A DNA stretch of 64,000 nucleotides from CAIKMD01 sp036501365 (GTDB lineage: Bacteria > Pseudomonadota > Alphaproteobacteria > ATCC43930 > CGMCC-115725): NCBI GenBank assembly GCA_036501365.1, contig DASYAL010000014.1, positions 1 to 64,000 on the forward strand, in the 5' to 3' direction. The notes below the pieces were generated by a model, which saw only the letters and a list, made by a program, of their open reading frames with translations, was not told where the DNA came from and made no database searches. The position numbers and the translations under genes are program-made. Positions 52,756 through 62,470 of the stretch are shown in pieces (positions within the stretch are counted from its first letter, which is position 1; each line of letters starts with the position of its first letter).

Positions 52756-53667
52756 TTGGATTATCGGGGGTCAGCCGCGCGTCAAAAGACGCTAAAAGCC
52801 GCGATCCATTGCCGCGGCGTTGGTCTCCATACCGGCGCGCGGATTAACATGACTCTGCAACCGGCCGCGCCGGGCACCGGCATCACCTTCCGTCGCACCG
52901 ATCTCGGCGGCACCGAAATCCCCGCGCATTGGCAGAACATCGTCGCTTCGGCGCTCTGCACGACCATCGCCAAGAACGGCGCGAAAGTCACGACCATCGA
53001 GCATCTGATGGCGGCATTCGCCGGCCTCGAGATCGACAATGCGCTCGTCGAGCTCGACGGTCCGGAAGTGCCGGTGATGGACGGCAGCGCCGCGCCGTTC
53101 GTGTTCCTGATCGAATGCGCGGGCATCGCCGAGCAGCCGGCGCCGCGCCGCGGCATCAAGGTGCTGAAGCCTGTCAGCGTCAGCGTCGCCGGCAATTCGG
53201 CGGCGCTGGTCCCAGGCGACGGCTTCCGCGTCAGCTTCGCGATCGATTTCGCCTCGAGCGCGATCCGCCAGCAGGAATTGAGCTACGACGTCGACGCCGA
53301 GAACTTCAAGCACGAGATCAGCCGCGCGCGCACCTTCGGCTTCCTTGACGATGTCGAGCGCATGCGCCAGGCCGGTCTGGCGCGCGGCGGCTCGCTCGAA
53401 AATGCCGTCGTCATCAGCGGCGACCGCGTGCTGAACAAAGAAGGCCTGCGCTACGACGACGAGTTCGTGCGCCACAAGACGCTCGACGCGCTCGGCGATC
53501 TCTATCTCGCTGGCGGCGCGATCATGGGCCACTTCCACGGCGTGCGCTCAGGTCATGCCCTCAATCACCAGCTGCTGGCAGCCCTGTTCGCCGATGCCAC
53601 GGCTTGGCGGCCCGCCACGCTGGCCGCGCCGGCCTGGGACGAAGAGCCGCAGCGCGCGCGGGCCTGA
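52756..53667 (+). CDS. lpxC: UDP-3-O-acyl-N-acetylglucosamine deacetylase LpxC
   Basis: The committed, zinc-dependent step of lipid A synthesis. 303 residues from TTG 52756; RQKTLKAAIHCRGVGLHTG and MDGSAAPFVFLIE are family blocks. Zinc ligands are the His in TIEHLMAAFAG and the H and D of RHKTLDALGDLYLAGG. GHFHG near the end carries the catalytic His. The TTG is chosen for the GGGGGT ahead of it and because it places DYR...RQKTLK as expected; GTG 52684 is in frame and would add 24 residues. Confidence 0.95.
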   Translation: MDYRGSAARQKTLKAAIHCRGVGLHTGARINMTLQPAAPGTGITFRRTDLGGTEIPAHWQNIVASALCTTIAKNGAKVTTIEHLMAAFAGLEIDNALVELDGPEVPVMDGSAAPFVFLIECAGIAEQPAPRRGIKVLKPVSVSVAGNSAALVPGDGFRVSFAIDFASSAIRQQELSYDVDAENFKHEISRARTFGFLDDVERMRQAGLARGGSLENAVVISGDRVLNKEGLRYDDEFVRHKTLDALGDLYLAGGAIMGHFHGVRSGHALNHQLLAALFADATAWRPATLAAPAWDEEPQRARA

Positions 53668-53793
53668 CGAAGAGCGCTTCAAGCGCCCGGCTTTACGCTG
53701 TAATCTCCCGGTATTGGACGCTAAACTCCCGGTTGGGGATGGGAGAACCTTCGTCGCCGCACAAAGTCGGCTGTTCTGGGCTCGGGAAAACCA

Positions 53794-54609
53794 ATGATGC
53801 CGCTTCGTCTTCGCTTCGTCGCTCTCGTCGGCGCGTTCGCGCTCATCCTCGCCGGCTGTGCCTCGAAGAAGGACACCTATGTCGAGCGCCCGGTCGAGAC
53901 TATCTACAACAACGCGATGGATGAGCTCTTCGCCGGCAATTACAAGCAGGCTGCCGCGACCTTCGACGATGTCGAGCAGCAGCATCCGTATTCGGTATGG
54001 GCGACCAAAGCCCAGCTCATGAACGCCTACGCCCTCTATGAGAATAAAGACTACGACGCGTCGATCGTCTCGGCGGACCGCTTCATCCAGCTGCATCCCG
54101 GCCATCGCGACGTCGCCTATGCCTATTACTTGAAGGCGCTCGACTACTACATCCAGATCACCGATGTCGAACGCGACCAGAAGATGACGCAGCAGGCCTA
54201 TGACGCGCTCTCCGAGGTGGCGCGGCGTTTCCCCGACACGCCTTACGCGCGCGACGCCAAGTTCAAGATGGATCTGTGCCGCGACCACCTTGCCGGCAAG
54301 GAGATGGAGATCGGCCGCTGGTACGAGAGCCAGGGCGAGTACCTCGCCGCCATCAACCGCTTCCAGACGGTCGTCAACAACTACCAGACCACGACGCACA
54401 TTCCCGAGGCGCTGGCCCGGCTGGTCGAATGCTATTACGCGCTCGGCCTCAACGAAGAAGCCAAGCGCACCGCCGCCGTGCTCGGTTACAACTATCCGAA
54501 CAACAAATGGTACGAGTCGACCTATTCGCTCGTCACAACTGGTTCGGAGACGCCGCCTGCCGACCGCAGCTGGTTCGCGCGCGTCGTCGATCCATTCGGC
54601 ATTTTCTAA
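53794..54609 (+). CDS. bamD: Outer membrane assembly lipoprotein BamD
   Basis: A 271-residue lipoprotein of the BAM complex, which folds beta-barrels into the outer membrane. Lipobox LAGC in the signal; then five TPR-like repeats including NAMDELFAGNYKQAAATFDDVEQQHPYS (given here by start and end), RFIQLHPGHRDVAYAYYLKAL and GRWYESQGEYLAAINRFQTV. The 53668-53793 gap ahead has a small hairpin (GCGCTTCAAGCGC) and no gene. Confidence 0.94.
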   Translation: MMPLRLRFVALVGAFALILAGCASKKDTYVERPVETIYNNAMDELFAGNYKQAAATFDDVEQQHPYSVWATKAQLMNAYALYENKDYDASIVSADRFIQLHPGHRDVAYAYYLKALDYYIQITDVERDQKMTQQAYDALSEVARRFPDTPYARDAKFKMDLCRDHLAGKEMEIGRWYESQGEYLAAINRFQTVVNNYQTTTHIPEALARLVECYYALGLNEEAKRTAAVLGYNYPNNKWYESTYSLVTTGSETPPADRSWFARVVDPFGIF

Positions 54610-54673
54610 GAACGCCGAGCGCGTCTCCTCCCGCACCTACCCTGATTTTCGCCGCGCCGCTATCATCGGCGCG

Positions 54674-56347
54674 ATGCTGCTGGGACTTTCCATTCGCGAC
54701 GTGGTCCTGATCGAAAAGCTCGACCTTGCCTTTCGCCCCGGGTTGTGCGTCCTCACCGGCGAGACCGGCGCCGGCAAGTCGATCCTCCTCGATGCCCTCG
54801 GCCTGGCGCTCGGCATGCGCGCCGAAAGCGGCCTCGTCCGTCCCGGTGCGGCCCAAGCGATGGTAACGGCGGAGTTCGATTTCGCCGCCGACCATCCGGC
54901 GCGCCAGCTCTTGGGGGAAGCCGGCATCGCCGCCGAGAACGACGTCGTGGTGCTGCGTCGCGTCGTCGGCGCCGACGGCCGCAGCCGCGCCTTCATCGAC
55001 GACCAACCGGCTAGCGTCACCCTATTGCGGCAGCTCGGCGAGCTGGCGGTCGAGATCGAGGGGCAATTCGCCCAGACCGGCCTGCTCGATCCGGCGACGC
55101 ATCGCGACACGCTCGACGAATTCGGCGTGCCGCAGGCGTTGCGCGAGCAGATCACGATCTCCTGGGCGGGCTGGAAGAAGCTTGCCCGCGCCCGCGAGGC
55201 GGCCGAAGCCGATTTCGCCAAGGCGCGCGCAGACGAGGATTTCCTGCGCCACACCATGGCGGAAATCTCGGCGCTCGAACCTCGTCCCGGCGAGGAAACG
55301 CATCTCGCCGAGGAGCGCGCGCTGCTGGTCAATCGCGAGCGGCTGCTCGAGAGCCTCACCACAGCACTGTCGGAATTGACCGGTGATAGCGGCGCCGAGC
55401 ATGCGCTTGCCACCGCCGCGCGCACGCTTGAGCGCAACAAAGCCAAATCCGCCGGCCGGCTTGACGCCGCATCCGCCGCCCTGGAGCGCGCGATCGTCGA
55501 GACGCGCGAGGCGATTGGCGAGCTCGAAGGTGCCGCACGCGCGCTCGGCCAGGGTCCTTCGAGCCTCGAGGAGATCGAGGAACGGCTCTTCGCGCTCCGC
55601 GCCTTGGCCCGCAAGCACGGCGTTGCGGTCGAGGATCTGCCGAAGCTGCAAGAGGATTTCGCGGCCAAACTCGGCGCGCTCGACGACGGCGGCACGGCAA
55701 TCGCCGCGCTCGGCCGACGCGAGGCCGAAGCGCGGCAGGCCTATCTCGCCGCCGCTGAGGCCGTCACCAAGGCGCGCAGCGCCGCCGCCAAGAAGCTCGA
55801 TACTGCCGTCATGAGGGAGCTGCCGCCCTTGAAGCTCGAGAAGGCACGGTTCCGGACAGCGCTGACGCCGCTCGCCGAGGACGACTGGGGCGAGCACGGG
55901 CGGGAGCGCGTCTCGTTCGAGGTCGCGACCATCGCCGGCGCCGGGCCCGGACCGCTCAGCAAGATCGCCTCGGGCGGCGAGCTCGCGCGTTTCATGCTGG
56001 CGCTGAAAGTGGTGCTGGCGAAGACCTCGCCGGTGGCGACGCTGGTCTTCGACGAGGTCGACAGTGGCGTCGGCGGCGCCACGGCCGCCGCGGTCGGCGA
56101 GCGGCTTCATCGCCTCGCCGAAGAGCGCCAGGTCCTGGTCGTGACCCATTCGCCGCAAGTCGCGGCGCGGGCCGCGCATCACTGGCGGGTCGCACGTAGC
56201 GACAGCAAGAAAGCGAGCGCCACGCGCGTCGATGCGCTGACCGAGGCCGACCGCCGCGAGGAGATCGCCCGCATGCTTTCGGGCAGCGCGATCACCGCCG
56301 AAGCCCGCGCTGCCGCCGCGAGCCTTCTTGCCGGACCGCGGGCATGA
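54674..56347 (+). CDS. recN: DNA repair protein RecN
   Basis: An SMC-like ATPase that helps double-strand-break repair. 557 residues; Walker A GETGAGKSILLDALGLALG near 28-46, two coiled-coil arms around ~160-380, signature SKIASGGELARFMLALK, and Walker B TLVFDEVDSGVGG, then VVTHSPQVAA. ATG 54674 fits the family start (LLGLSIRDVVLIEKLDL). The gene overlaps ligA by 4 nt (ATGA). Confidence 0.96.
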   Translation: MLLGLSIRDVVLIEKLDLAFRPGLCVLTGETGAGKSILLDALGLALGMRAESGLVRPGAAQAMVTAEFDFAADHPARQLLGEAGIAAENDVVVLRRVVGADGRSRAFIDDQPASVTLLRQLGELAVEIEGQFAQTGLLDPATHRDTLDEFGVPQALREQITISWAGWKKLARAREAAEADFAKARADEDFLRHTMAEISALEPRPGEETHLAEERALLVNRERLLESLTTALSELTGDSGAEHALATAARTLERNKAKSAGRLDAASAALERAIVETREAIGELEGAARALGQGPSSLEEIEERLFALRALARKHGVAVEDLPKLQEDFAAKLGALDDGGTAIAALGRREAEARQAYLAAAEAVTKARSAAAKKLDTAVMRELPPLKLEKARFRTALTPLAEDDWGEHGRERVSFEVATIAGAGPGPLSKIASGGELARFMLALKVVLAKTSPVATLVFDEVDSGVGGATAAAVGERLHRLAEERQVLVVTHSPQVAARAAHHWRVARSDSKKASATRVDALTEADRREEIARMLSGSAITAEARAAAASLLAGPRA

Positions 56348-58464
56348 GCGCCGCACGCGCCAAGAAAAAGCCGCCGGCGCAAACGCCGGTCGAGGCCCTG
56401 ACGGGCGCCGAGGCCAAGGCCGAGCTCAAAGTGCTCGCCGCCGAGATCGCGCATCACGACGAGCTCTACCATCAGAAGGACGCTCCCGAGATCTCCGATG
56501 CCGATTACGATGCGCTCCGCGCGCGCAATAAGGCGATCGAGGCGCGGTTCCCCGATCTCGTCCGCGCCGACAGCCCCTCGAAGCGCGTCGGCGCGGCGCC
56601 GGCGTCGGGCTTCGCCAAGGTACGGCATCCGCATGCGATGTTGTCGCTCGACAATGCGTTCAGCGACGAGGACGTGCGCGATTTCTTCCGCGGCGTCCGC
56701 AACTTCTTCCGCGCGCCGCAGGACGTGGCACGGGTCGAGGAAGACAAGATCGCAGTGATGGCGGAACCGAAGATCGACGGCCTCTCCTGCTCGATCCGCT
56801 ATGAGAAAGGCGTGCTGGTCCTGGCGGCGACGCGCGGCGACGGCATCACCGGCGAGGACGTCACCGCCAATGTGAAGACCTTGGCGAGCGTGCCTAAGCA
56901 GCTGAAAGGCCGCAGCTGGCCGGCGGTGATCGAGGTCCGCGGCGAGGTCTATATGGAGCGCCCCGGATTCTTCGCACTTAACGCCGAGCGCGAGAAGGAG
57001 GGCGAGCCGGTCTTCGCCAATCCGCGCAACGCCGCCGCCGGCAGCCTGCGCCAGCTCGATTCGTCGATCACGGCGAAGCGCCCGCTCGCCTTCTTCGCCT
57101 ATGCCTGGGGCGAGCAGAGCGAAAGCTTCGCCAAGACCCATGCCGAGGCGCTCAAGCATTTCGCCGCATGGGGCTTCACCGTCAACCCATTGTCGAAGCT
57201 CTGCCACGGCATCGACGAATTGCTGGCCTTCCATCGCATGATCGGCGAGAAGCGCGCCGGCCTGCCCTACGACATCGACGGCGTTGTCTATAAGGTCAAC
57301 GACCTCGATCTCGAAGAGCGCTTGGGCTTCGTCTCGCGCGCGCCGCGCTGGGCGATCGCGCACAAATTCCCGGCACAGCAGGCGCAGACAGTGCTGAAGC
57401 ACATCGGCATTCAGGTCGGACGGCGCGGCACGCTGACACCCGTCGCCGAGCTCGAGGCGGTCACCGTCGGCGGCGTCGTCGTCAGCCGCGCCACCTTGCA
57501 CAACGAGGACGAGATCAAGCGCAAAGACATCCGCGAGGGCGATACCGTCATCATCCAACGCGCTGGAGACGTTATCCCGCAGGTGGTCGGCATCGTCGAA
57601 GCGCGGCGGCCAAAGGACTCGCGGCCCTACAGATTCCCGCATACCTGCCCCGAATGCGGCAGCAAGGCGGTGCGGGAGGAAGGCGAAGCCGCGTGGCGCT
57701 GCAGCGGTGGCCTGATCTGCCCGGCCCAGGCGGTCGAGCGCCTCAAGCATTTCGTTTCGCGCAATGCCTTCGATATCGAAGGCCTCGGCGAGAAACACAT
57801 CGTCGATTTCTGGAACGACGGCCTCCTCAAGGGTCCGGCCGACATCTTCCGTTTGAAGCCCGAAGCCATCGAGACGCGCGAAGGCTGGGGCGAGGTCAGC
57901 GCGAAAAAGCTCATCACCGCCATCGATGCGCGGCGGGACATCCCGCTCGACCGGTTCATCAACGCACTCGGCATTCCACAGGTCGGCGAAGCAACTGCGA
58001 AGCTGCTCGCGCGGCACTATCGCTCGCTCGCGCGTTGGCGCAAGGCGATGGAGGACGCGGCCGATCGCGAGAGCGACGCCTGGCGCGAGCTCAACGATGT
58101 CCACGGCATCGGCGAGGATATGGCAGCCGATATCGTCGGCTTCTTCGCCGAGAGGCATAACCGCACCATCCTCGATGAGCTTCACAGAGAGTTGAAGGTG
58201 GAGGATTACGCGGTCGCGGCACCGGTCGGCAATTCCCCGCTCGCTGGCAAGACCGTCGTCTTCACCGGGACGCTGACCGAGATGTCGCGCGCGGAGGCGA
58301 AGGCGCGCGCCGAAGCCCTGGGCGCCCATGTCGGCGGCTCGGTTTCGAGCAAGACCGACTATCTGGTTGTCGGCGCCGATGCCGGCTCCAAAGCGCGGAA
58401 AGCAACCGAACTCGGGATCAAAACCCTGACCGAAGATGACTGGCTGAAGCTGGCACGCGGATGA
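56344..58464 (+). CDS. ligA: NAD-dependent DNA ligase LigA
   Basis: Seals nicks during replication and repair using NAD. 706 residues: domain Ia (YHQKDAPEISDADYDALR), adenylation domain with the AMP lysine K143 in AEPKIDGLS, OB domain, zinc finger with C435-x2-C438 (CPECG) and two further Cys (WRCSGGLICPAQ), helix-hairpin-helix repeats, and a C-terminal BRCT domain (VFTGTLTEMSRAEAKARAE). It closes the dcw-linked operon. Confidence 0.97.
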   Translation: MSAARAKKKPPAQTPVEALTGAEAKAELKVLAAEIAHHDELYHQKDAPEISDADYDALRARNKAIEARFPDLVRADSPSKRVGAAPASGFAKVRHPHAMLSLDNAFSDEDVRDFFRGVRNFFRAPQDVARVEEDKIAVMAEPKIDGLSCSIRYEKGVLVLAATRGDGITGEDVTANVKTLASVPKQLKGRSWPAVIEVRGEVYMERPGFFALNAEREKEGEPVFANPRNAAAGSLRQLDSSITAKRPLAFFAYAWGEQSESFAKTHAEALKHFAAWGFTVNPLSKLCHGIDELLAFHRMIGEKRAGLPYDIDGVVYKVNDLDLEERLGFVSRAPRWAIAHKFPAQQAQTVLKHIGIQVGRRGTLTPVAELEAVTVGGVVVSRATLHNEDEIKRKDIREGDTVIIQRAGDVIPQVVGIVEARRPKDSRPYRFPHTCPECGSKAVREEGEAAWRCSGGLICPAQAVERLKHFVSRNAFDIEGLGEKHIVDFWNDGLLKGPADIFRLKPEAIETREGWGEVSAKKLITAIDARRDIPLDRFINALGIPQVGEATAKLLARHYRSLARWRKAMEDAADRESDAWRELNDVHGIGEDMAADIVGFFAERHNRTILDELHRELKVEDYAVAAPVGNSPLAGKTVVFTGTLTEMSRAEAKARAEALGAHVGGSVSSKTDYLVVGADAGSKARKATELGIKTLTEDDWLKLARG

Positions 58465-58543
58465 CGGCGCGCGCCGCTTCGCTGGGATTTGCCAACTTTG
58501 CGTGCATTTCGCAACTGCAGCAAAAACCGCAATTGCTTGCAGC

Positions 58544-58560
58544 ACCGTAACTTACACGGT
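58544..58560. promoter_or_regulatory. Small palindrome upstream of the branched-chain-type ABC operon
   Basis: ACCGT-N7-ACGGT (58544-58548 and 58556-58560) lies 37 bp before the binding-protein start. The 58465-58596 gap also has GCAATTGC (58529-58536) and the CTGCAG palindrome near 58514. One of them may be an operator, but the arms are short and no regulator gene is adjacent. Confidence 0.3.
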
Positions 58561-58596
58561 ATCAGAGTGTCACAAGAGCATTATGGGGAGGGCTTT

Positions 58597-59847
58597 ATGG
58601 CACAGCACACCATCCAACGGCGCACGATTCTGAAAGCCGGTGTCGCCGCCGGCGCGCTTCAGGTCGCGTCGCCTTTCATCGTCAAAGCGCAAGGCGAGCA
58701 GCCGATTAAGATTGGCGTCGACAATCCGCTAACCGGCATCTACGCCGCCTTAGGCAAGAACGAAAACACCGGCATGCAGCTCGCGGCCGATCAGATCAAC
58801 GCCAAAGGCGGCATCCTCGGGCGCAAGGTCGAGCTCGTCATCGAGGATTCGACCTCGGACAAGACCGACGTGGCCGTGCAGAAGGCGCGCAAGCTCATCC
58901 AAAGCGACAAGGTCGATTTCCTCGTCGGAAACGTGAACTCCTCGCATGCGATCGCGATCGCCCAAGTCGCTGCCGAGCTCAAGACCCCGCATATCGTTCC
59001 CGGCGGCCACGCTGATGCCGTCACCGGCTCGAGCTGCCAATGGACCACATTCCGCATCTGCAACACCGGCGCGATGCAGGGCAACGCCATGGCAAAGCCG
59101 CTCGTGAAGATCGGCAAGAAGATCTACATCATCGCCCAGGACTACGCCTTCGGCCATGCGCTCCACGACGGTTTGGTCAAAGCGGCAGCGAAAGTCGGCG
59201 GCACCATCGTCGGGACGGATTTCTTCCCCCTCGGCACCACTGACTATTCCGCTGTATTGATCAAAGCTCGCGCCGCTAATCCCGATGTCCTGGTCGATCT
59301 CGCGGCTGGCGACGACGGCATCAACTCGATCAAGCAAGCGGTGCAGTTCGGGCTCGACAAGCAACTGCATATCGCCGGCATGCAGCAGGAACTCGAGGTC
59401 GTCGAAGGCCTACCGCCCGAGGCCCGCATCGGCACCTGGCTCTTCGAATGGTACTGGAACCAGCCCGACACGCCGCACGTCGCCGATTTCGTCGCCGCCA
59501 TCCGCAAAGTGACCGGCGGCAAAGTGCCGACCGCGCGGACCTGGTTCGGCCACACCGCGATCTGGAGCTTCGCGCTGGCCGGCGGCCAGGCGAAAACGAT
59601 CGATGCGATCAAGATCTGCCACGCTCTCGAGGGGCTGAAGCTGCCGCCGGAAGTCGCGCTGATGCCGGGCGCGCCCTACTACCGAGCCGAAGACCATCAA
59701 CTCGTGCCTTCCGTTTTCGTCGGGCACGAACAGGCGAAAGGCAAGTCCGATCCCGAAGACCTCTTTGTGGTCGACGAGGTCGAGAAAGGGCCGGACTTCA
59801 TGCCGCCGGCCAGCGAGACCGGTTGCAAGTTGAATTATCCGACCTGA
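58597..59847 (+). CDS. Branched-chain amino acid-type ABC transporter substrate-binding protein
   Basis: A 416-residue periplasmic binding protein of the LivJ/LivK-like class. The start QRRTILKAGVAAGALQVASP is a twin-arginine (Tat) signal, so it may be exported folded. KIGVDNPLTGIYAALGKNEN and QLAADQINAKGGILGRKVEL are the N-lobe landmarks. A GGGGAGGG Shine-Dalgarno precedes ATG 58597. Permeases and ATPases follow. This class also takes up amides, urea or aromatic compounds, so the true ligand is open. Confidence 0.9.
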   Translation: MAQHTIQRRTILKAGVAAGALQVASPFIVKAQGEQPIKIGVDNPLTGIYAALGKNENTGMQLAADQINAKGGILGRKVELVIEDSTSDKTDVAVQKARKLIQSDKVDFLVGNVNSSHAIAIAQVAAELKTPHIVPGGHADAVTGSSCQWTTFRICNTGAMQGNAMAKPLVKIGKKIYIIAQDYAFGHALHDGLVKAAAKVGGTIVGTDFFPLGTTDYSAVLIKARAANPDVLVDLAAGDDGINSIKQAVQFGLDKQLHIAGMQQELEVVEGLPPEARIGTWLFEWYWNQPDTPHVADFVAAIRKVTGGKVPTARTWFGHTAIWSFALAGGQAKTIDAIKICHALEGLKLPPEVALMPGAPYYRAEDHQLVPSVFVGHEQAKGKSDPEDLFVVDEVEKGPDFMPPASETGCKLNYPT

Positions 59848-59913
59848 TTTTCATCGCATCCCGCGCGCCGCCCAAAGCGGCGCGCGGTTCGTCTTTAAGG
59901 GATCGACTCAACC

Positions 59914-60777
59914 ATGACGCAAGTGATCCTGTTCAATGTCTTGAACGGGCTGATTGTTGGCGCGTTCTACGCGCTGATGGCGTTGGGCTTGTCGCTGATT
60001 CTCAACCTCAGCAATGTGATCAACTTCGCGCATGGCGGATTTCTCGCGCTCGGCGCCTATCTCGCCTATAGCATGGCCCCCTATATCGGCTTCTGGGGCG
60101 GATTGATTATCTCGCCGTTCCTCGTCGCATTCCTCGGCATCATCGTCGAACGCGTCTTGATTCGCCGACTCTATGGGCGGGATCCGCTCTACAGCCTGCT
60201 GCTGACCTTCGGCCTCGCCTTCATCTTCCAGGACGCCTTGCGTTTTACCTGGGGCGCGTCGAGCGTGCCATATCAGATTCCCGAGTGGCTTGCCTCGCCG
60301 CTTTCCGCGAGCCTCTTCTTTCTTACCGGCTACCGCGTCTTCATGGTGATCGTGGTGGCGCTGGCCGTCAGCGCGCTATTTCTCATCCTTGGCTATACGC
60401 GGCTCGGCATGCGCATCCGCGCCGGAACGCTTGATCTCGATACCGTATCGGTGCTTGGCGTCAATGTGCGCGTGCTGCGTAATCTCAATTTCGGCCTCGG
60501 CATTTATCTCGCGGGCCTTGCTGGCGTTCTCGCCGCCGGCATGCTCGGCCTCTCGCCGACGATCGGCGACCAGCTCATCATGCCGAGCTTCGTTGCGATC
60601 ATCGTCGGCGGTCTTGGCAGCCTGCCGGGAACCTTGGCGGGCGGGCTCCTCATCGGCGTCGCCGCCGGCCTCACCGCCGTGTTCTTCCCGGCCGCGCAGG
60701 AAGCCGTGATCTATGCGATGATGGCTCTCGTCCTCATGGTGCGGCCGCACGGCCTCTTCGGTGATCCGGGACGATGA
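59914..60777 (+). CDS. livH: Branched-chain amino acid-type ABC permease LivH
   Basis: One half of the membrane channel, 287 residues with about eight helices. LNGLIVGAFYALMALGLSLILN and VINFAHGGFLALGAYLAY at the N-terminus, and PSFVAIIVGGLGSLPGTLAGGLLIG (the EAA-like loop that contacts the ATPases) near the end, are typical. The stop overlaps livM (ATGA). Confidence 0.93.
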   Translation: MTQVILFNVLNGLIVGAFYALMALGLSLILNLSNVINFAHGGFLALGAYLAYSMAPYIGFWGGLIISPFLVAFLGIIVERVLIRRLYGRDPLYSLLLTFGLAFIFQDALRFTWGASSVPYQIPEWLASPLSASLFFLTGYRVFMVIVVALAVSALFLILGYTRLGMRIRAGTLDLDTVSVLGVNVRVLRNLNFGLGIYLAGLAGVLAAGMLGLSPTIGDQLIMPSFVAIIVGGLGSLPGTLAGGLLIGVAAGLTAVFFPAAQEAVIYAMMALVLMVRPHGLFGDPGR

Positions 60778-61724
60778 AGACGCTCGAAGGCCGCGCCGGC
60801 CCCGTTATTCTCTGGATCCTGCTTTTTACAGCGCCGTACTGGATGCCGTATGTCGGCGGCTATACCGGCCTCGGCACGCGGGTCCTCGTCCTCGCCCTCG
60901 CAGCGATGTCGGTGAATTTCCTGCTCGGCTTCACCGGCGTCTTGTCGTTCGGCCATGCCGCCTATTTCGGCTTGGGCGCTTACGGCGCCGGCATGGCGAT
61001 CAAATATCTCTATCCCAGCACGCCCTTGGGCATGCTCGTCGGCGTGCTCGCCGGCACGCTCGGTGCCGCGATCATCGGCGCGATGATCGTACGCCTGCGC
61101 GGCGTCTATTTTGCCATGGTGACCATCGCCTTCGGCCAGGTGTTCTATTTCATCGCTTTCCGCTGGGTTTCGGTAACGGGCGGCGATGACGGCCTGACCG
61201 GCTGGAAGCGGGTGCCGCTCGACCTTGGCTTCACGACCTTCGATATCCTGCACGACGATATCGCCTTCTACTATTTCGTTCTCCTCTGCCTCGCGATCAG
61301 CGCGGGCGTGATGGCGCTGCTGCTGCGCTCGCCTTTCGGCCGCACATTGCTGGCGATCCGCGAAAACGAGCGACGCGCCCGGTTTCTCGGCATCGACGTC
61401 GACCGTCATATCTGGCTGTCCTTCGTCATTTCCGGCCTTTTCGCCAGCTTCGCCGGCACGCTCTACGCCTATCTCGACAATTTCGTCGATCCGCGCGCCT
61501 TCCACTGGCAGCAGTCGGGCGATTTCGTGATCATGGCTGTCCTCGGCGGCATGCGGTCTTTCTGGGGTCCGCTGATTGGTGCGGCGATCTTTGTCGTTCT
61601 GCAAGACAAGTTCTCGAGCGTCACCGATTACTGGATGTCGATCCTCGGCTTCTTCTTCGTTCTGGCGGTGGTTTTCTTCCCGCGCGGCGTCCTCGGTTTC
61701 GTCAAGCGACGGCAAACGTCATGA
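60774..61724 (+). CDS. livM: Branched-chain amino acid-type ABC permease LivM
   Basis: The second channel subunit, 316 residues with about ten helices. AMSVNFLLGFTGVLSFGHAAYFGLGAY is the hallmark N-terminal block, and GRTLLAIRENERRARFLGID plus AVLGGMRSFWGPLIGAAIF near the end contact the ATPases. The 4-nt overlaps to livH and livG indicate one transcript. Confidence 0.93.
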   Translation: MKTLEGRAGPVILWILLFTAPYWMPYVGGYTGLGTRVLVLALAAMSVNFLLGFTGVLSFGHAAYFGLGAYGAGMAIKYLYPSTPLGMLVGVLAGTLGAAIIGAMIVRLRGVYFAMVTIAFGQVFYFIAFRWVSVTGGDDGLTGWKRVPLDLGFTTFDILHDDIAFYYFVLLCLAISAGVMALLLRSPFGRTLLAIRENERRARFLGIDVDRHIWLSFVISGLFASFAGTLYAYLDNFVDPRAFHWQQSGDFVIMAVLGGMRSFWGPLIGAAIFVVLQDKFSSVTDYWMSILGFFFVLAVVFFPRGVLGFVKRRQTS

Positions 61725-62470
61725 GCCTGCTCGAAGTACGCGGCCTGTCGCGGGCCTTTGGTAGCCTCGTCGCGATCAACGGCGTCTCCTTTGCCATCGA
61801 ACCCGGCGAACTGCGCGCGGTGATCGGCCCGAACGGCGCCGGGAAAACCACCTTCTTCAATCTGATCAGCGGCCTCATCCCGCCGAGCAATGGCACCATT
61901 CTGTTCGAGGAACGCGACATCACGAAGGTTTCGGCGAACAAGCGCGTCGAGATGGGCATTGCACGTACCTTCCAGGTCACCGAGATCTTCCCCGAGCTGA
62001 CCGCGCACGAGAACCTGCTGATCGCGGTCGAGAGCGCGGCGGGGCTCCGCCTCAGCCCCTGGATATCGCGAACGGCCCGGCAACAGGTCGCCGACCGCGT
62101 GCACGAGCTGCTGCGGGCGGGCGGGCTTGCGAATAACAGCGGGCGGCTGGCAGGCGAACTCTCACATGGCGATCAGCGGGCAACCGAGATCATGATGGCG
62201 CTCGCTCTGAAACCGCGGCTCCTGCTGCTCGACGAGCCGACCGCCGGCATGGGCGAGCAGGAAACCCAGGACATCGTTCGCCTCATCCGCAACCTGCATC
62301 GGAACGAAAAGCTCTCGATCGTGCTGATCGAGCATGATATGCGCGTGATCTTCCATCTCGCCGACCGGATCATGGTCCTGGCCGAGGGATCGATTCTGGC
62401 GGACGGCGCGCCGCAGGAGATCGCCGCGAACGAAAAGGTCCAAGCGGCTTACCTCGGAGGCGCCGAGTGA
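61721..62470 (+). CDS. livG: Branched-chain amino acid-type ABC ATPase LivG
   Basis: 249 residues. Walker A GPNGAGKTTFFNLISG, signature region in GELSHGDQRATEIMMAL (a SHGDQ variant usual in LivG), and Walker B LLLLDEPTAGMG, then H-loop LIEHDM. The first Gly of ISGL and the FARTFQ-like IARTFQVTEIF match LivG. Overlaps livM and livF. Confidence 0.94.
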   Translation: MSLLEVRGLSRAFGSLVAINGVSFAIEPGELRAVIGPNGAGKTTFFNLISGLIPPSNGTILFEERDITKVSANKRVEMGIARTFQVTEIFPELTAHENLLIAVESAAGLRLSPWISRTARQQVADRVHELLRAGGLANNSGRLAGELSHGDQRATEIMMALALKPRLLLLDEPTAGMGEQETQDIVRLIRNLHRNEKLSIVLIEHDMRVIFHLADRIMVLAEGSILADGAPQEIAANEKVQAAYLGGAE